From: Owenia fusiformis
Taxonomy: Eukaryota > Annelida > Polychaeta > Sabellida > Oweniidae
Direction of reading: 5' to 3'
Assembly (NCBI GenBank): GCA_903813345.2
Contig: CAIIXF020000004.1
Location: forward strand, 18,339,513-18,403,512
DNA length: 64,000 nucleotides
The position numbers and the translations under genes are program-made. The notes below the pieces were generated by a model that had not been told where the DNA came from, did no database searches, and saw nothing but the letters and a program-made list of their open reading frames with translations. Numbering within the stretch: position 1 is the stretch's first letter; the number at the start of each line of letters is the position of its first letter. This document shows positions 33,070-45,300 of this stretch, one piece after another.

Positions 33070-33130
33070 TTAGACCTAGCCGGGGCCATAAGACATGTCA
33101 GATAAGAAACGAGGCCCAGGCTAGGTCTAA
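33070..33130. repeat. short hairpin
   Basis: Arms ttagacctagccggggcc and ggcccaggctaggtctaa with a 25-base loop. Confidence 0.6.
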
Positions 33131-33303
33131 TGTTGTTGGACTAGTCAAAACGTTGAAATAAATGACTACATACACACTTGGCGCCAAAAGCACGTCGTCC
33201 ACTTATTTGTACATGTTGAGAATGGGGCATGAAAATCAAACACAATCAGGAATAGTCATGTACGGATAAATATTTCCTCGAAATATTTTCGCTTTCCCCA
33301 GTA

Positions 33304-33445
33304 ATGCCTGAGTCACATTTGCTCCGATTCATCGGCCGGCGCCCGGCCGATTGAGTATCCTGTTCACAAATGTATTCAGTTTTGAACAGAATACTCAATC
33401 GGCCGGGCGCCGGCCGATGAATCGCAGCAAATGTGACCCAGGCAT
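33304..33445. mobile_element. GC-rich long palindrome
   Basis: Two arms of about 65 bp (atgcctgagtcacatttgct ... cggccggcgcccggccg) are near-perfect inverted copies with a 10-20 base centre. Its GC content is far above the surrounding DNA. Probably a MITE-like foldback. Confidence 0.8.
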
Positions 33446-33797
33446 AAAACGAAAACTTCCTAAAATCGAACGCAATCGTGACTGCACGCAATCAATGCAA
33501 CGCGAGGCCTGATTGGTCAACTTAACGGAACATATCGTGTGCAAGAAGCGTGTCTGTCGTAACCACTCTCATTTTGTAGTAATTTTTGGAACGTGTACAT
33601 AAGTTGGTTGGATATTCGCGACACGTGGTGTTGGATTTTTATTTCTAAATATGAGGTAAATTTTTTTATGAGAAAATATAAGAGATATGATATTCAATTG
33701 TAGTAAATGATAAGAGTCCCACATTATATATTGGACACTAATATATTGGGCACATTTTCAGAAAAATTCAAAAGATCCTGTTCAGTGACCTTTCTTA

Positions 33798-34186
33798 TAG
33801 TAAAATTTTAAATATTTGGAACTACTTTGAATTTTAAAAATAAGCAATCAAATGACCATATTGAAACGGTATATGTAAATATACAAACATTTATACATGT
33901 CCTAACTTTTGAATATTTTAGTTTGTTTTGTAGTTTAGCTATCATATCGTTGGCCTCTTATGTTTTGATGCTTCTCTGCCATGTTATTTTCGGAAAAAAT
34001 AACATGGCTGAAACTCCCTAAATTACAAAAGGCCACAGCTTTGCTGCACATTATACATAACTATCTGAAATATACAAAAGTTAGGACAAGTACAAATGTT
34101 TCTAATTTTAATATACTGTTGCAATGTAGTCATTTGATTGCTTATTTTTAAATCCAAAGTAGTTCCAAACATTTAAAATTTTACTG
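33798..34186. mobile_element. MITE copy 1, TA-flanked
   Basis: 389 bp with long inverted arms (start tagtaaaattttaaatattt, end complementary and finishing in actg) flanked by TA. The element is almost a single fold-back. The centre tcggaaaaaataacatgg is shared with copy 2. Confidence 0.75.
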
Positions 34187-34365
34187 TAGGCTCCTACTTT
34201 TAGCTATTTTCCAGTCACATTTTCAGAGGGCTGAAAAGGTTATTTCATCATGTTTAGGGTCATTCTGACCATGTACATTGTGATCCTTGTCCTGTAAATG
34301 ATATGTGAGACTATAAATTACACTGTCTACTTTTAGTTAGTAAACCTGGAAACAGGTCAATAGTA

Positions 34366-34759
34366 TAGTCAAAACAGTAATGTTTGTGAGTACTGTGAAT
34401 TTAAAAAATAAGCAATCGAATAACCAAATTCAAACAATTTATGTAAAAATAGAAGCATTTATATTTATCCTAACTTTTGTATATTTTATATTAGTTGTTT
34501 TCTAGTTTAGCTATCATATATGTGTCCTCTTATATTTTAATACTTCTCTGCTATGTTATTTTCGGAAAAAATAATATGACTGAAACTCCCTAAATTACAA
34601 AAGGCCACAGATTTGCTGCACATTATACATTACTATCTGAAATATACAAAAGTTAGGATAAATATAAATGTTTCTATTTTTACATATACTGTTTCAATAT
34701 GGTCATTTGATTGCTTATTTTTAAATTCAAAGTACTCACAAACATTACTTTTTTGACTG
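34366..34759. mobile_element. MITE copy 2, TA-flanked
   Basis: 394 bp, the same interior as copy 1 but different outermost about 30 bp (tagtcaaaacagtaatgttt), with complementary right arm and TA on both sides. The pair lies in direct orientation 180 bp apart. Confidence 0.75.
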
Positions 34760-36079
34760 TAGCTCCTGTGTTGTCTGGAAACTTTGAAAGAAAAGGATGT
34801 GTCTGGGTATATGCCCTTTTGGTCCCTCAGTCAAATGTTTGTGAAATATGGTTTTTATTACTGTCCTGGTTATATTTAATAAGTATATTTACTTTTTCAC
34901 GAATTTTGATGCATAATTAACCCCCTGCTGAGAGTCCGAATAAGTATCTTAACAAACAAAAAAAATAGCCATTATCATAGAAAAAAAAACCCAATGGCAA
35001 CATGTATGACATACAAAGAAGAAATAACTTAAGACCGATGAAGAATTAAAAAGAAAATCATATTTTTGAAATATATTTAAGGATTAAAATTTTTTTTCAA
35101 ATTTTTGAATTTCCCGCCAGTTTAATTCGAAGGGGGAAAAACAAGATGGCTGCCATTTTATGTAAGAAATATCAGGAAAAAAGTTGCTTCACTTTTAGTT
35201 TTCACAATGAGCACAGTTTTCCGGTTTAGGTTTTTTGACTGATTCTGACTCTTCGTCACCAGGGTCATGTATAGAGACTATAAAATTGAAACCAAAATGT
35301 TGTGCTCAGCATGAATTTGACTGAAATAAGGGTAACATCACCAACACAATTGAAGTCTCAAAACTGGATGCTCAGTAACTTTGAGTGACTATAATCCCTT
35401 GATTACCCAGATAAACACCAATTCACTTATCCAGAAATACCATTCAATGTCTATTCAAAGAAAGTAACCAATGTTTTGGAAGATATGTTTCAAACTTTTT
35501 GCATAAATAATTCATTTAATATTTGTCATTGATTTTTTTTCAATTCTGACAAAGTGATATGCACTTTCTTTGATGCCAATATTCTTCATCAATTGTGATA
35601 CAAATTGATATTTTTGTAATCTCAGAAGAAGGGTAAGATATTGAAGTTTAATAATATGTGTGATTGAGTTGGTTTTTCAGACATTACAATTTTCAATATT
35701 TTCTAAGTCGATACCCAGACTCATTCCCAGACTCATCCTTTGGAAAAATAGAAAGTGTGAAATATCAGAATTTCCTGGAGTTCCCATTACACTCCTACCA
35801 GATATTCCAAAGAAGACAATGTAATGATACTTTCCTGAAAAAAGCAAGGAAATTGACACATGCCTTCATACTTTATTTTGTACCAGAAAATAACATTTGC
35901 AGGTATAGCAATTTTACCAAAATGTTATTTTCCAGCTGTACCTTAACCCTGTGAACTTATGGGCATACATTTGTGATTTTAGTCAAGTCTCCTTCCAGAG
36001 GTCTCCTTTTATTAAGGATGATTTCTTGACATCAATCAAGATAAGATCAAAGTAGAAATTGGTGAAGTTTTGTTTTTAT
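34760..36079. other. intergenic, nothing recognised
   Basis: AT-rich. The frame at 35664-35954 has no recognisable domain and no splice context I can defend. Confidence 0.4.
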
Positions 36080-36762
36080 TAGAGGTGTAACTCGCCAGAA
36101 AAATCCAACTCTAGTTCAACTTGCCAAATATTTCCAAAATTCGAGTAAAACTCGAGTTCATTCATTTCGTCCAGTACATATTGTAAACCCGGGTATAAAA
36201 AAATAACTTCAAGCGGCAAGTTTCTCTGGTTAAGTCTCATCTAAAAGGTGTTTAACACGTTGGGGCCATAAGAAAGTGTGGTATTCATTGCAGTTATCTC
36301 ATATTTCAATCAAAAACGATCTGGTATAGACGTCACCACATACGGAAACAGAGCTGTCAAATGTCCCGCGAATGGCGGGATTATCCCGCGAATTTGATCA
36401 AAATTAGGCTAATTCGCGTGTCCCGCATTGTCCCGCGAAGTCCCGCAAAATGTGGCTTTGACCTTCGCGAATTTCCGAAATTGTTGCAATCCCCTATATT
36501 TTGATTATCTTATCTTATATAAGAAGCTAAGTTTTTGCACTTTTGAGGAGTAAAGTTTACCTAATTTTAAGTACCTAGCATGCTGTTGTTTGGTATCAAA
36601 ATAAAGGGGAAGGGTTCAACTTTCATTTTAATTACGAAAATAGGGATGTAGGTCACAACGGTTCCAACGTTGGCCTTTTTACTACCCGTGTGGCCTTCAT
36701 CTCAGAACTGAGCAAATGTTAGCAAACGCGAGTTACAATAAATGTACGCTGATATCTAGAAA

Positions 36763-37537
36763 GGGTTTGTATAAAAAACCGGGTAACGGGTAGTAAATCC
36801 TCCATGCTGGGTACAAACTTGGTACCCGGTCAAAAAAAACGGGTACCCAAAAAACGAAAAATACGAATATATAACATAATTAGATTATGAGAAAACGTGT
36901 AAGATTTGTTTTGAATTTGCAAAAATGTATGTAACATGATTCAAAATTGAGCTAGAAGCTTCAAATAAAAAGCATATTTTAAGGCACTTTTCTTCCTCTA
37001 TCGTTATGGCCATATTTTCATCGCACCATCGCACCCTCTCCTGGCTACGCCTATGACATTGTAAGACATAACAATTTACAATTCAGTGGACATTTTGTCA
37101 TAAATTGGGATAACTAAAATTATGATTAATAATCAAAATCTTACACGTTGCATCATGCAAATTAACACACGTCACCTCTCTGCTAAAGCAACGATAGCTA
37201 TTTACAGATTCAAATCATAATCAAAACAATTCACGTACCAACATACGAACCATTGAAAATAGAGCACCCCCCCCCCCCTTCATTACCAATGGAAATATGA
37301 CCAAGATGATAGAGGAAGAAAAGAGCCTTAAAATGCTTTTTATTTGAAGCTTCTAGCTCAATTTTGAAGGAAGTTACATACATTTTTGTAAATTCAAAAC
37401 AAATCTTACACGTTTTCTAATGATCTAATTATGTTGTGTATTCGTATATTTCGTTTTTTGGTTTTTTTCGACCGGGTACCAAGTTTGAACCCAGCATGGA
37501 GGATTACTACCCGGTACCCGGTTTTTTATACAAACCC
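36763..37537. mobile_element. foldback element with 10-bp target duplication
   Basis: 775 bp with inverted arms of about 260 bp starting gggtttgtataaaaaaccgg and flanked by TATCTAGAAA on both sides (36753-36762 and 37538-37547). The 10-bp duplication suggests Mutator-type mobilisation. It sits inside the CCCGC element, which sits inside the hAT-like element. Confidence 0.82.
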
Positions 37538-37596
37538 TATCTAGAAAATTAACCTCATTCCCTATAATTTGATGTAGATTAATCGAACCCCCATAT

Positions 37597-37622
37597 CATG
37601 GGCTTTCAATTGAAAGCCCATG
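37597..37622. repeat. 26-bp perfect palindrome
   Basis: catgggctttcaa and its complement. Related half or diverged copies occur at 1554-1569 and 63335-63360, so this is probably the edge of a dispersed repeat family. Confidence 0.6.
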
Positions 37623-39342
37623 CCTACAGTATATGAATAGGTACATTTTAATATATAACATTATGGGGGTAAGCGTTTCATAGTTGGTCACGACGCCAGA
37701 AGTGCAAAGTATTGTTCCGAATTTTTGAATTTCGTGTTAGATTACGGTAATCACACCTGAAGCATGGTTTTTGTTTTTGATAAATTACAATAAAGTTTAA
37801 TAATATTCCTATGCGTATTTTGTGAAATTGTGTTGACGTTTATTTAAGTTACAATGTAACGGTGCATTATATTTGATTAATCAGTATCTGAAAGTTTGAT
37901 TTAAGTATACACGCTTTTACATTAGTCCCAATCACGCAAATCCCTTGAATGTCCCGGGACATCCTGCAAATTTAGGTGGATGTCCCGCGAAATCCCGCAA
38001 ATTTAGGGCACTTTGTCTAAAAAATCTGTCCCTCTATGAAGTTTTTGGTGGTACACCTGTTAACTGTCCCGCAATTAGGGTCTTTGTCCCTCGAATGGTC
38101 CCGCGAAATCCCGCGAATTTGATAAAAAAATCTCCTATTAGCGCAATCACGCAAATCCCTTAAATGTCCCGCAAAATCCCGCGAATTTAGTAGATGTCCC
38201 GCAAAATCCCGCGAATTTTGGGCACTGGGTCTAAAAAATCTGTCCCGCGAGAAAATCTTTAGGGGTTGACAGTACTGCGGTAAGGACGAGAGATCGCTAG
38301 AATCTAACCAAACAATATTTTAGAAAACCCAGAAGGGCCCCTCAAATTATGAATGGTACGAAAAATTTCGAACGGAATGCGTGACATATACGTAATTCGC
38401 GTGAAAAGTCCAAACAAAATGCGTACATTTTTTCCGGCGTTCGTATTTTTGCTGTGTAGACGATCTTTTTTAGAAATTTTTCAAGGAGGATTGGCTCCCA
38501 GGATCGAAACTCGATATTTTCCAACAATGAAATCGTCGAAATGTCGTTATTTTCTGAAATTATAACCAACTATAAATTCAAAATAAACAGTCCAAAAGAT
38601 TCGAACCAATATCTCGATCATTTCTCCTGAGTTTTGGAATTTTTCGTTCGGAAACAAGACCAAAATTCACGATTCAAATGCTGAAGTGAACAAAATGGTG
38701 GCTGTTTGAATTCAAATTTTGTATCACGACATGCCCATATATGGGACAGAATATCGATGTTGCACTCTGGGAGCCAATCCTCCTTGGAAATTTTTCTACA
38801 GAAATATTTTTGCTTGACAATTACCAGGTAAAATGCGTATTTGCGTGACATTTTCTGTCACGCAAAAATAACTGGCGTGACTTCAAATTCCTCAGCAAAT
38901 GCGTGACAAATACGCAAATTGCGGGACAGTTGACAGGCCTGCATTTTTATTCAATTTTAGTGACTACTCTATTATCGCCCGTTGAGTTCCTTCGATAGTC
39001 GATCTTTTTTGGTGTAACTCTTCATTCCACGATATTTGTTGAACTTTGTGAAGCTTTGAGAGTGTTTTTAGGTGACGGGCGCTAAATATGGCGATCATTG
39101 GTATATTTATTCCACTAATGAAGTAATGTTGCACGATCTCTGGGACCCGAATTCATTTTATATGCTTGCAAGATAGGCAAAACTCGCGAGTTGACTCGAG
39201 TTATAGCTAGCTCGCGAGTTGAAATAGATTGCGAGTTTCTAGAGGACAACTCGAGCCAATGTATAGGCACGAGCTGTACTCGAGTTACTGACTCGGGAGT
39301 TACACCTCTAGTTTTTATCATTCATATCCTATTTGAATCAAG

Positions 39343-39368
39343 ATGAGTTCAGTTAGATCACTTGTTCC
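39343..39368 (+). CDS. VWA gene exon 1 (predicted start, signal peptide)
   Basis: The exon at 39552 has no in-frame ATG and needs 2 nt from upstream. The ATG at 39343 (A at -3) followed by 26 nt and a GT at 39369 fits that phase and gives a classic signal peptide n-region (MSSVRSLVP). The donor cc|gtaaag is imperfect. An undetected exon farther upstream is the alternative. Confidence 0.5.
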
Positions 39369-42300
39369 GTAAAGTACTTTGAATTTGAAAAGTAAGCAAT
39401 CAAAGGACCACGTTGCAAAATTATATGAAAAATAGAAATATGTGTACCAGACTGACCCTAAAGTTTGCAATTTCAAAAGAGCAGTACGTAAGGCTGACAG
39501 ACTGATTTCTGGCCAGTTTTTGAATATCTGGGTTTTGCCTTTTAATTTCAGTTCGTGGGTGTTGTGTTTTCTGTTTGTGGGGTGCAGTGTAGTCTGGGCG
39601 CAGCAGGATGCGTGTGGGCCTGCGGAGATCGTCTTTATGCTTGACGCATCTGGATCCATGAGCGAATTAAACTTCATGACCATATTGGAATTCACCAATG
39701 CAGTTATTGATGTAAGAAACAACAATATAAAAACATTGCATTACTACAATGTTTTGAATAGATTGTATTGGATCATTCTACTGTCAAAATTGATTTTGCA
39801 TGTCAAGCAAACCAGTTAAAGCAACCAAGTCACCACAGCGTAGTTGAAAATGCAAGAATGTATTTGTGAAAAGATGCCTAACTTCTGTATCTTTCAGATA
39901 ATTAGCTTTAGATATGGGATGAAGGTGTGTCATCGGATTTAATGGGTATTTCAGCCTTGTTAATTAGGGGTCCATGCTTACACCAAGACTCTACTTTATA
40001 TATTCTAAACTGCAGAAAACATCTAGATTTGTTTCGACTTCAAATTCTTGTCTGCATTCAACTGGTAATCGATCAACTCTTATTCTTTTATTTTTGATTT
40101 ATTCTCAATAGGATATTGATTCGAAAATGACTAACGGATTCACTGGCTCCGTACACATAGGCGTCTTAGTGTTTGAAAACGACGCCATCATGAAAATACC
40201 TCTTTGGAACGAGTTGACCAAGAACGAGTTGAAATCCAGAATAAATAACATCCAGTTTGTCCCTGGGAAATCGTCTGCAACTCGAGACGCCATTTTTCTT
40301 ATGCGACAAATGCATACAGATCGGGGTGAAACTAATGCGACAAAGATCGGTAGGTGTAGTAAAGATGAATTGCTTATAGTACTTGTCCGTTTCCGCATCT
40401 GACAAGTAATATCAGATTTGAAAGACCTTCGTTTTAATAATAAAGTATAACTAAATTTTGATTGTATCAAAACTTGAAAAAATAAGTTACCACCAATGCT
40501 GAAAATACATCTAAAAATCCAAAGTTCTTAAAGGGTTCCGATAAGCTTCCCGTATAAAAACAATATGGCGGCTCCAGGCGAATCAACTGGATCAGTCCAT
40601 TTTTAAGAAATAAGGGGAGTTCTGTAAAATCCAGTTTATTGAAATTGTCTTTGAGATAAAGTAATCCGTTTATAATGATTTTGAAAATATTATCCAAAGA
40701 GTGATTGTGTTCAAAGAATACATGTTCAACAGCCAATATAAATCCTTGTATTAGAACTGCTTTGTTTCATTGGTAGGGTATTTCATATATGCCAAGCTGT
40801 GTGCTATTACGTTATGGGGAAATTTAGATGCCAATTTTTCCTTATTATACACAAATAGAAGATCCTGAAACTACACCCATAAATGTGGAATTGATTTGTC
40901 AAAATAAAAATCACCCTTTTATAAATGTGTGACGATCTATAATATATTTATGCTATATAACAGTTAGAGGTGTTGACACAACGACCTCGAGCCTGTGAAC
41001 CCTTGAGTATTATTCCGGGATCGGGCCTTTTATACTAAACGGTGAGCAACACCAGAAACGAGCGTTCGATTTGCTAAACGATATGCGTCACCCTTTAAAA
41101 TGTGTCCACTAACCGCGATATGGAGAACCACATAGACGTCATTATTCTGTTTTGTGCTTTTAGTGTTTTTGGGGGTCATGTGCAGTATTGCAAGTGATTT
41201 TAGACCGTCATATATTTCAACATGAGTACTTTCGGGCCATAAATACAGTGGTTTTTATGAAAGCAATAAGTTTTCTTTCAAGTGAAGTCCTCATGATGAT
41301 AAAAATATCAATCGAAAAAATGAATAGGGACCCCATGTCGACAATATTTTCAAAATATTGAACCTATTTACTCAAAAGGGTATCTTCTTTTTCTGATTTT
41401 TATTCCATGAAAAGATTATTTCAAAAGGGTCTTACACTTCTTCAAACGTAGGATCTAGGATGGTTTGAAAGTCTAATTATGAAGATATCAATTTTTGATG
41501 ACCAAACACCAAAATTATGCTGGAAAATAAAATGGGATATGTGGATTTTAACTTCAGCGCATTTCAAATGCCACATCCTTTCAGAAATTGTTAATAATAT
41601 AGTGTAGAAGAAATTTCTAAGATGTTTAAATTGAGAAAAACAAGATCCTCATTTAGAAAAAAAGCTTAACATATTTTAAGAAAGTGCAAAGGTGTGGTCC
41701 TAAATCCATAATTTTTTAGAGAGTTGGATTGATATTTTACTATCATGGGGACTTCACTTGAAAGAAAACATATTGTTTCAATAAAAAACACTATTTATTA
41801 TGGCCAGAAAGTACTCCTGGTGAAAGATATGACTGTCTAAAATCACTTGCAATACTACACATGGTCCTTTTCGGTTTTTATTTCGGTGTGTGATAGACAA
41901 CCAATATGAAAGTCAATCCTCTCCAAAAGTGAATTTATGAATTCTAATTATAGTTTAGTACTACTTTAGAATTCCCATTTATAACAACATGTACTGCTTT
42001 CAGCCATTCTAGTAACAGATGGCAACCCAAAGACCGGCGACCCTCAACCAGAGGCACGGGCTGCTGCAGAACAAGGCATCTTCATGTTCGTGTTGGCCAT
42101 TACGGGCGGGCAGATAGATATATCTCTTCTATCATCTATCGCAACTGAGGACACAAGTGGCGAGAGCACTTACTTCATGACTGTAGATGGCTTTGGCAAA
42201 TTGTTGAATAAGGTCGGATGGTTGAACACTGGAATTTGTGACCTCACGAGAAAAGTTGAAATACTGGCATTGGATCCGAAAGATGAAACAACATCAGCTT

Positions 42301-45300
42301 CTTCCACAACATCAACAAGTGGTTCTCCCGTGACATCAACTTCTTCCAGTACGTCAACAACTGCTTCTCCCGTGACATCAACTTCTTCCAGTACGTCAAC
42401 AACTGCTTCTCCCGTGACATCAACATCTTCCAGTACGCCAACAACTGCTTCTCCCGTGACATCAACTTCTTCCAGTACGTCAACAACTGCTTCTCCCGTG
42501 ACATCAACTTCTTCCAGTACGCCAACAACTGCTTCTCCCGTGACATCAACTTCTTCCAGGACGTCAACAACTGCTTCTCCCGTGACATCAACATCTTCCA
42601 GCACGCCAACAACTGCTTCTCCCGTGACATCAACTTCTTCCAGTACGTCAACAACTGCTTCTCCCGTGACATCAACTTCTTCCAGTACGTCAACAACTGC
42701 TTCTCCCGTGACATCAACTTCTTCCAGTACGTCAACAACTGCTTCTCCCGTGACATCAACTTCTTCCAGTACGTCAACAACTGCTTCTCCTGTGACATCA
42801 ACTTCTTCCACTACGTCAACAATTGGCTCTACTGTGACACCAGCTTCTTCCACCACGTCAACAAGTGGTCCTACTGAGAAACCACAGAGTGCCACTACGA
42901 CAATACCACAGAACCCCACGGTGTTGCCAAATGCAATAAACTGTAAGTGTCTTGCAATGAACATTCGTCATTCGTGCACATGGAAAGCAGGATATCATAA
43001 ATTGTACAAATTAAACTGAATTAGATTCACTATTTAGAAATATGAGTATATAATATTAACGAATTTAATTCCAGCTGAATTTGGTGCATGTCCAGGCACA
43101 CAGGTTGATGTGATATTTCTCCTTCATGCTGACCCCTCTATAGACCCCAACGTATTTCAAGACACGAAAATTTTAATTTCAAATATTGCCGACCAACTAG
43201 TGTTCGGTCCCACTAACGTCCGCGTGGGTGTCATCACATACAGTGCCTACTCTTTATTTGGTATGTTTTATTTGTATTATCATTATTATTTTTGAGATAA
43301 GTAACAGAAAAGCGGTCACAAAAGAATTATGCTTACAATTTATTTTTCCCTTTTACAGTTTAAATCGTCTCTAAAAGACCAGTATAATTTTGCACTAATG
43401 GAATGATAAAAAATGTCGCCACTTTGGTGAATACTTTCGAAAATGGACTTTGATGGCTGGGATAGTGACGTAAGAGATAATCCATCCAATCAACTTTATT
43501 ACCTTCTATGATCTTTTATTGAAGACTACACATTGGCCTAACAGACCCATTTGTTTTTTGTGGTCATATAATTCAAACAACTAAAGTTACAGCTGTCTGG
43601 AAAAATTGCAATCTACGTATCTATTTGCATTCTTTCTTTTTACTTTTAGATATCAAGTACCAAATGAATCCTGATTCCTTTGACGGAGCTGAATTCAACT
43701 CTGCGTTAAGTCAAATAGATACTCAAAGTCATGTTTTGAATGGCAATAGACCGGATGTTGCATTTGCACATGTACTCGATGCAGCCCAATTTCGACCTGG
43801 CGTTCCAATCGTAGCAATCGTACTGACAACAGATACGAATTACACAGATTCTACCAAGGAGTTAATCATTGAAAGTGATATTTTTAATGTTGGTATACAA
43901 TTGTATGCTGTGGGTGTGAATAGCGACAGTCTTCACATTGATGGCCTTGAACTCCTCACCCGTGAACCGAACTCTATGTTCATTTACAATTCATCGGTCA
44001 TTGCTGATGTGAACACTGCTAGTGAATTGGTGAACATCATAATCTGCAATGATCCAGGTGAACAAGCTTGAGAATAGTCCTCGTCATAAATGAAAAAGAT
44101 TCAATATGTGCTAAAAGATTGTTCAATAAGTATAACCTATTTTTTGTTTCATGCGAGTACACATTTCAATTTTCATATAGTTAAACGAGAACACAGTAGA
44201 ACAAATATGACATAAACTGACTTTACAGAGGTGGACCATTTCGGTAACAATTGTTTATCCTGTGTATCTTCTAGTTTGCAAGGATAGAAAGGTGGACGTT
44301 ATATTTGTGGTTGATACAACGGGTGACGACGCTTATATTGCAAACATGAAGAACTTGGTCAAATCTATCGTCAACCGCCTTGACATTAATGCTGACGCTG
44401 CCCAAGTTGGCTTGCTGCAGTACGATGCTACAACGTCACAAATCTTCCAGCTAAACAGAGTACGCAGTCGCAAAAGGATCACAGATGCAGTGAACGCATT
44501 AACAAGAACGGGTATGAATGTGCCTTTTGCGTTCCAATAATACGTTATATATTCACATCTTAAATGTTCGCAGTAACAGACTTTATCTTGATCCAGCAAG
44601 AATTAGACAATCAAAATAGACAAATATCTGACTGTCAAATCCAGTCTTTTGTAGTATTTGAAAATAATCCAAGAACTTTTATTTTATGTTTTAGTTACTG
44701 AGACGCACACAGCCGTTCCTCTTCGTATAGCTCGACAATCTATGTTCACTAAAGCTAATGGGGATCGTAATGATGCTGCGGACATCATCATTCTTGTAAC
44801 TGACGTCATATCGGGAAATCCAGAACATGAGGCATTGCTTTTGCGCAATAAAGGAATTCTTACTCACGTGGTTGGAATTGGACCTGAAGTGATGAAGACC
44901 GACCTTCTGCCAGTGGTGCTGTCTAAGGAGATGATTTATGAGATAAGACACCCAGATAATGTTTCGCTTGTGGCTGATATGTTGTCAAAGACCACGTGTT
45001 TTGCTGATGGTAAGATTACTGCATATATCTCCATGTATTATGGTTCAAGACACAGTGAGTCATATTCATATTTTCCTGATTGTGTCATAAAGTAGTAAGG
45101 ACAGGATACACTGACGACTTAGAGAGTATTATTTAACGAAGTGTCTGGAGTACCTTAAAATTTAAGGCTCTTTAGCCATAATGCTAAAGAGCCTTAAAAT
45201 TTAAGGCTATTTAGCTGTGAAGATAGTGTTTTGGCTAGAGAGCCTTTGTGTATATAATCCGTGTTTATATTGTTTTTATTGAAGTTTTCGTCATCTGAAC

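Larger units (their letters stand above)
36353..38935. mobile_element. nested element with CTGTCAA..TGTCCCGC ends
   Basis: Left end ctgtcaaatgtcccgcgaat, right end attgcgggacagttgacag (inverted). The subterminal areas (36360-36480 and 37940-38260) are packed with degenerate gtcccgcgaaat units. No coding seen and no clear target duplication. Confidence 0.55.
36080..39310. mobile_element. hAT-like element with 8-bp target duplication, non-autonomous or decayed
   Basis: Terminal inverted repeats TAGAGGTGTAACTCG (left) and GGAGTTACACCTCTA (right) bound 3,231 bp. Both ends are flanked by GTTTTTAT (36072-36079 and 39311-39318), an 8-bp duplication typical of hAT. Subterminal regions carry repeated ctcgagtt / actcgcgagtt motifs, a likely transposase-binding pattern. 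No transposase frame is seen; the interior is taken up by nested elements. Confidence 0.85.

Noticed and set aside
35664-35954. 96-codon frame in the intergenic region
   Set aside because: AT-rich, no domain, no promoter or splice evidence.
42170-42964. Long minus-strand frames opposite the Thr/Ser/Pro repeat
   Set aside because: The 42-bp coding repeat keeps all such frames open. The antisense products are simple repeats without any domain.
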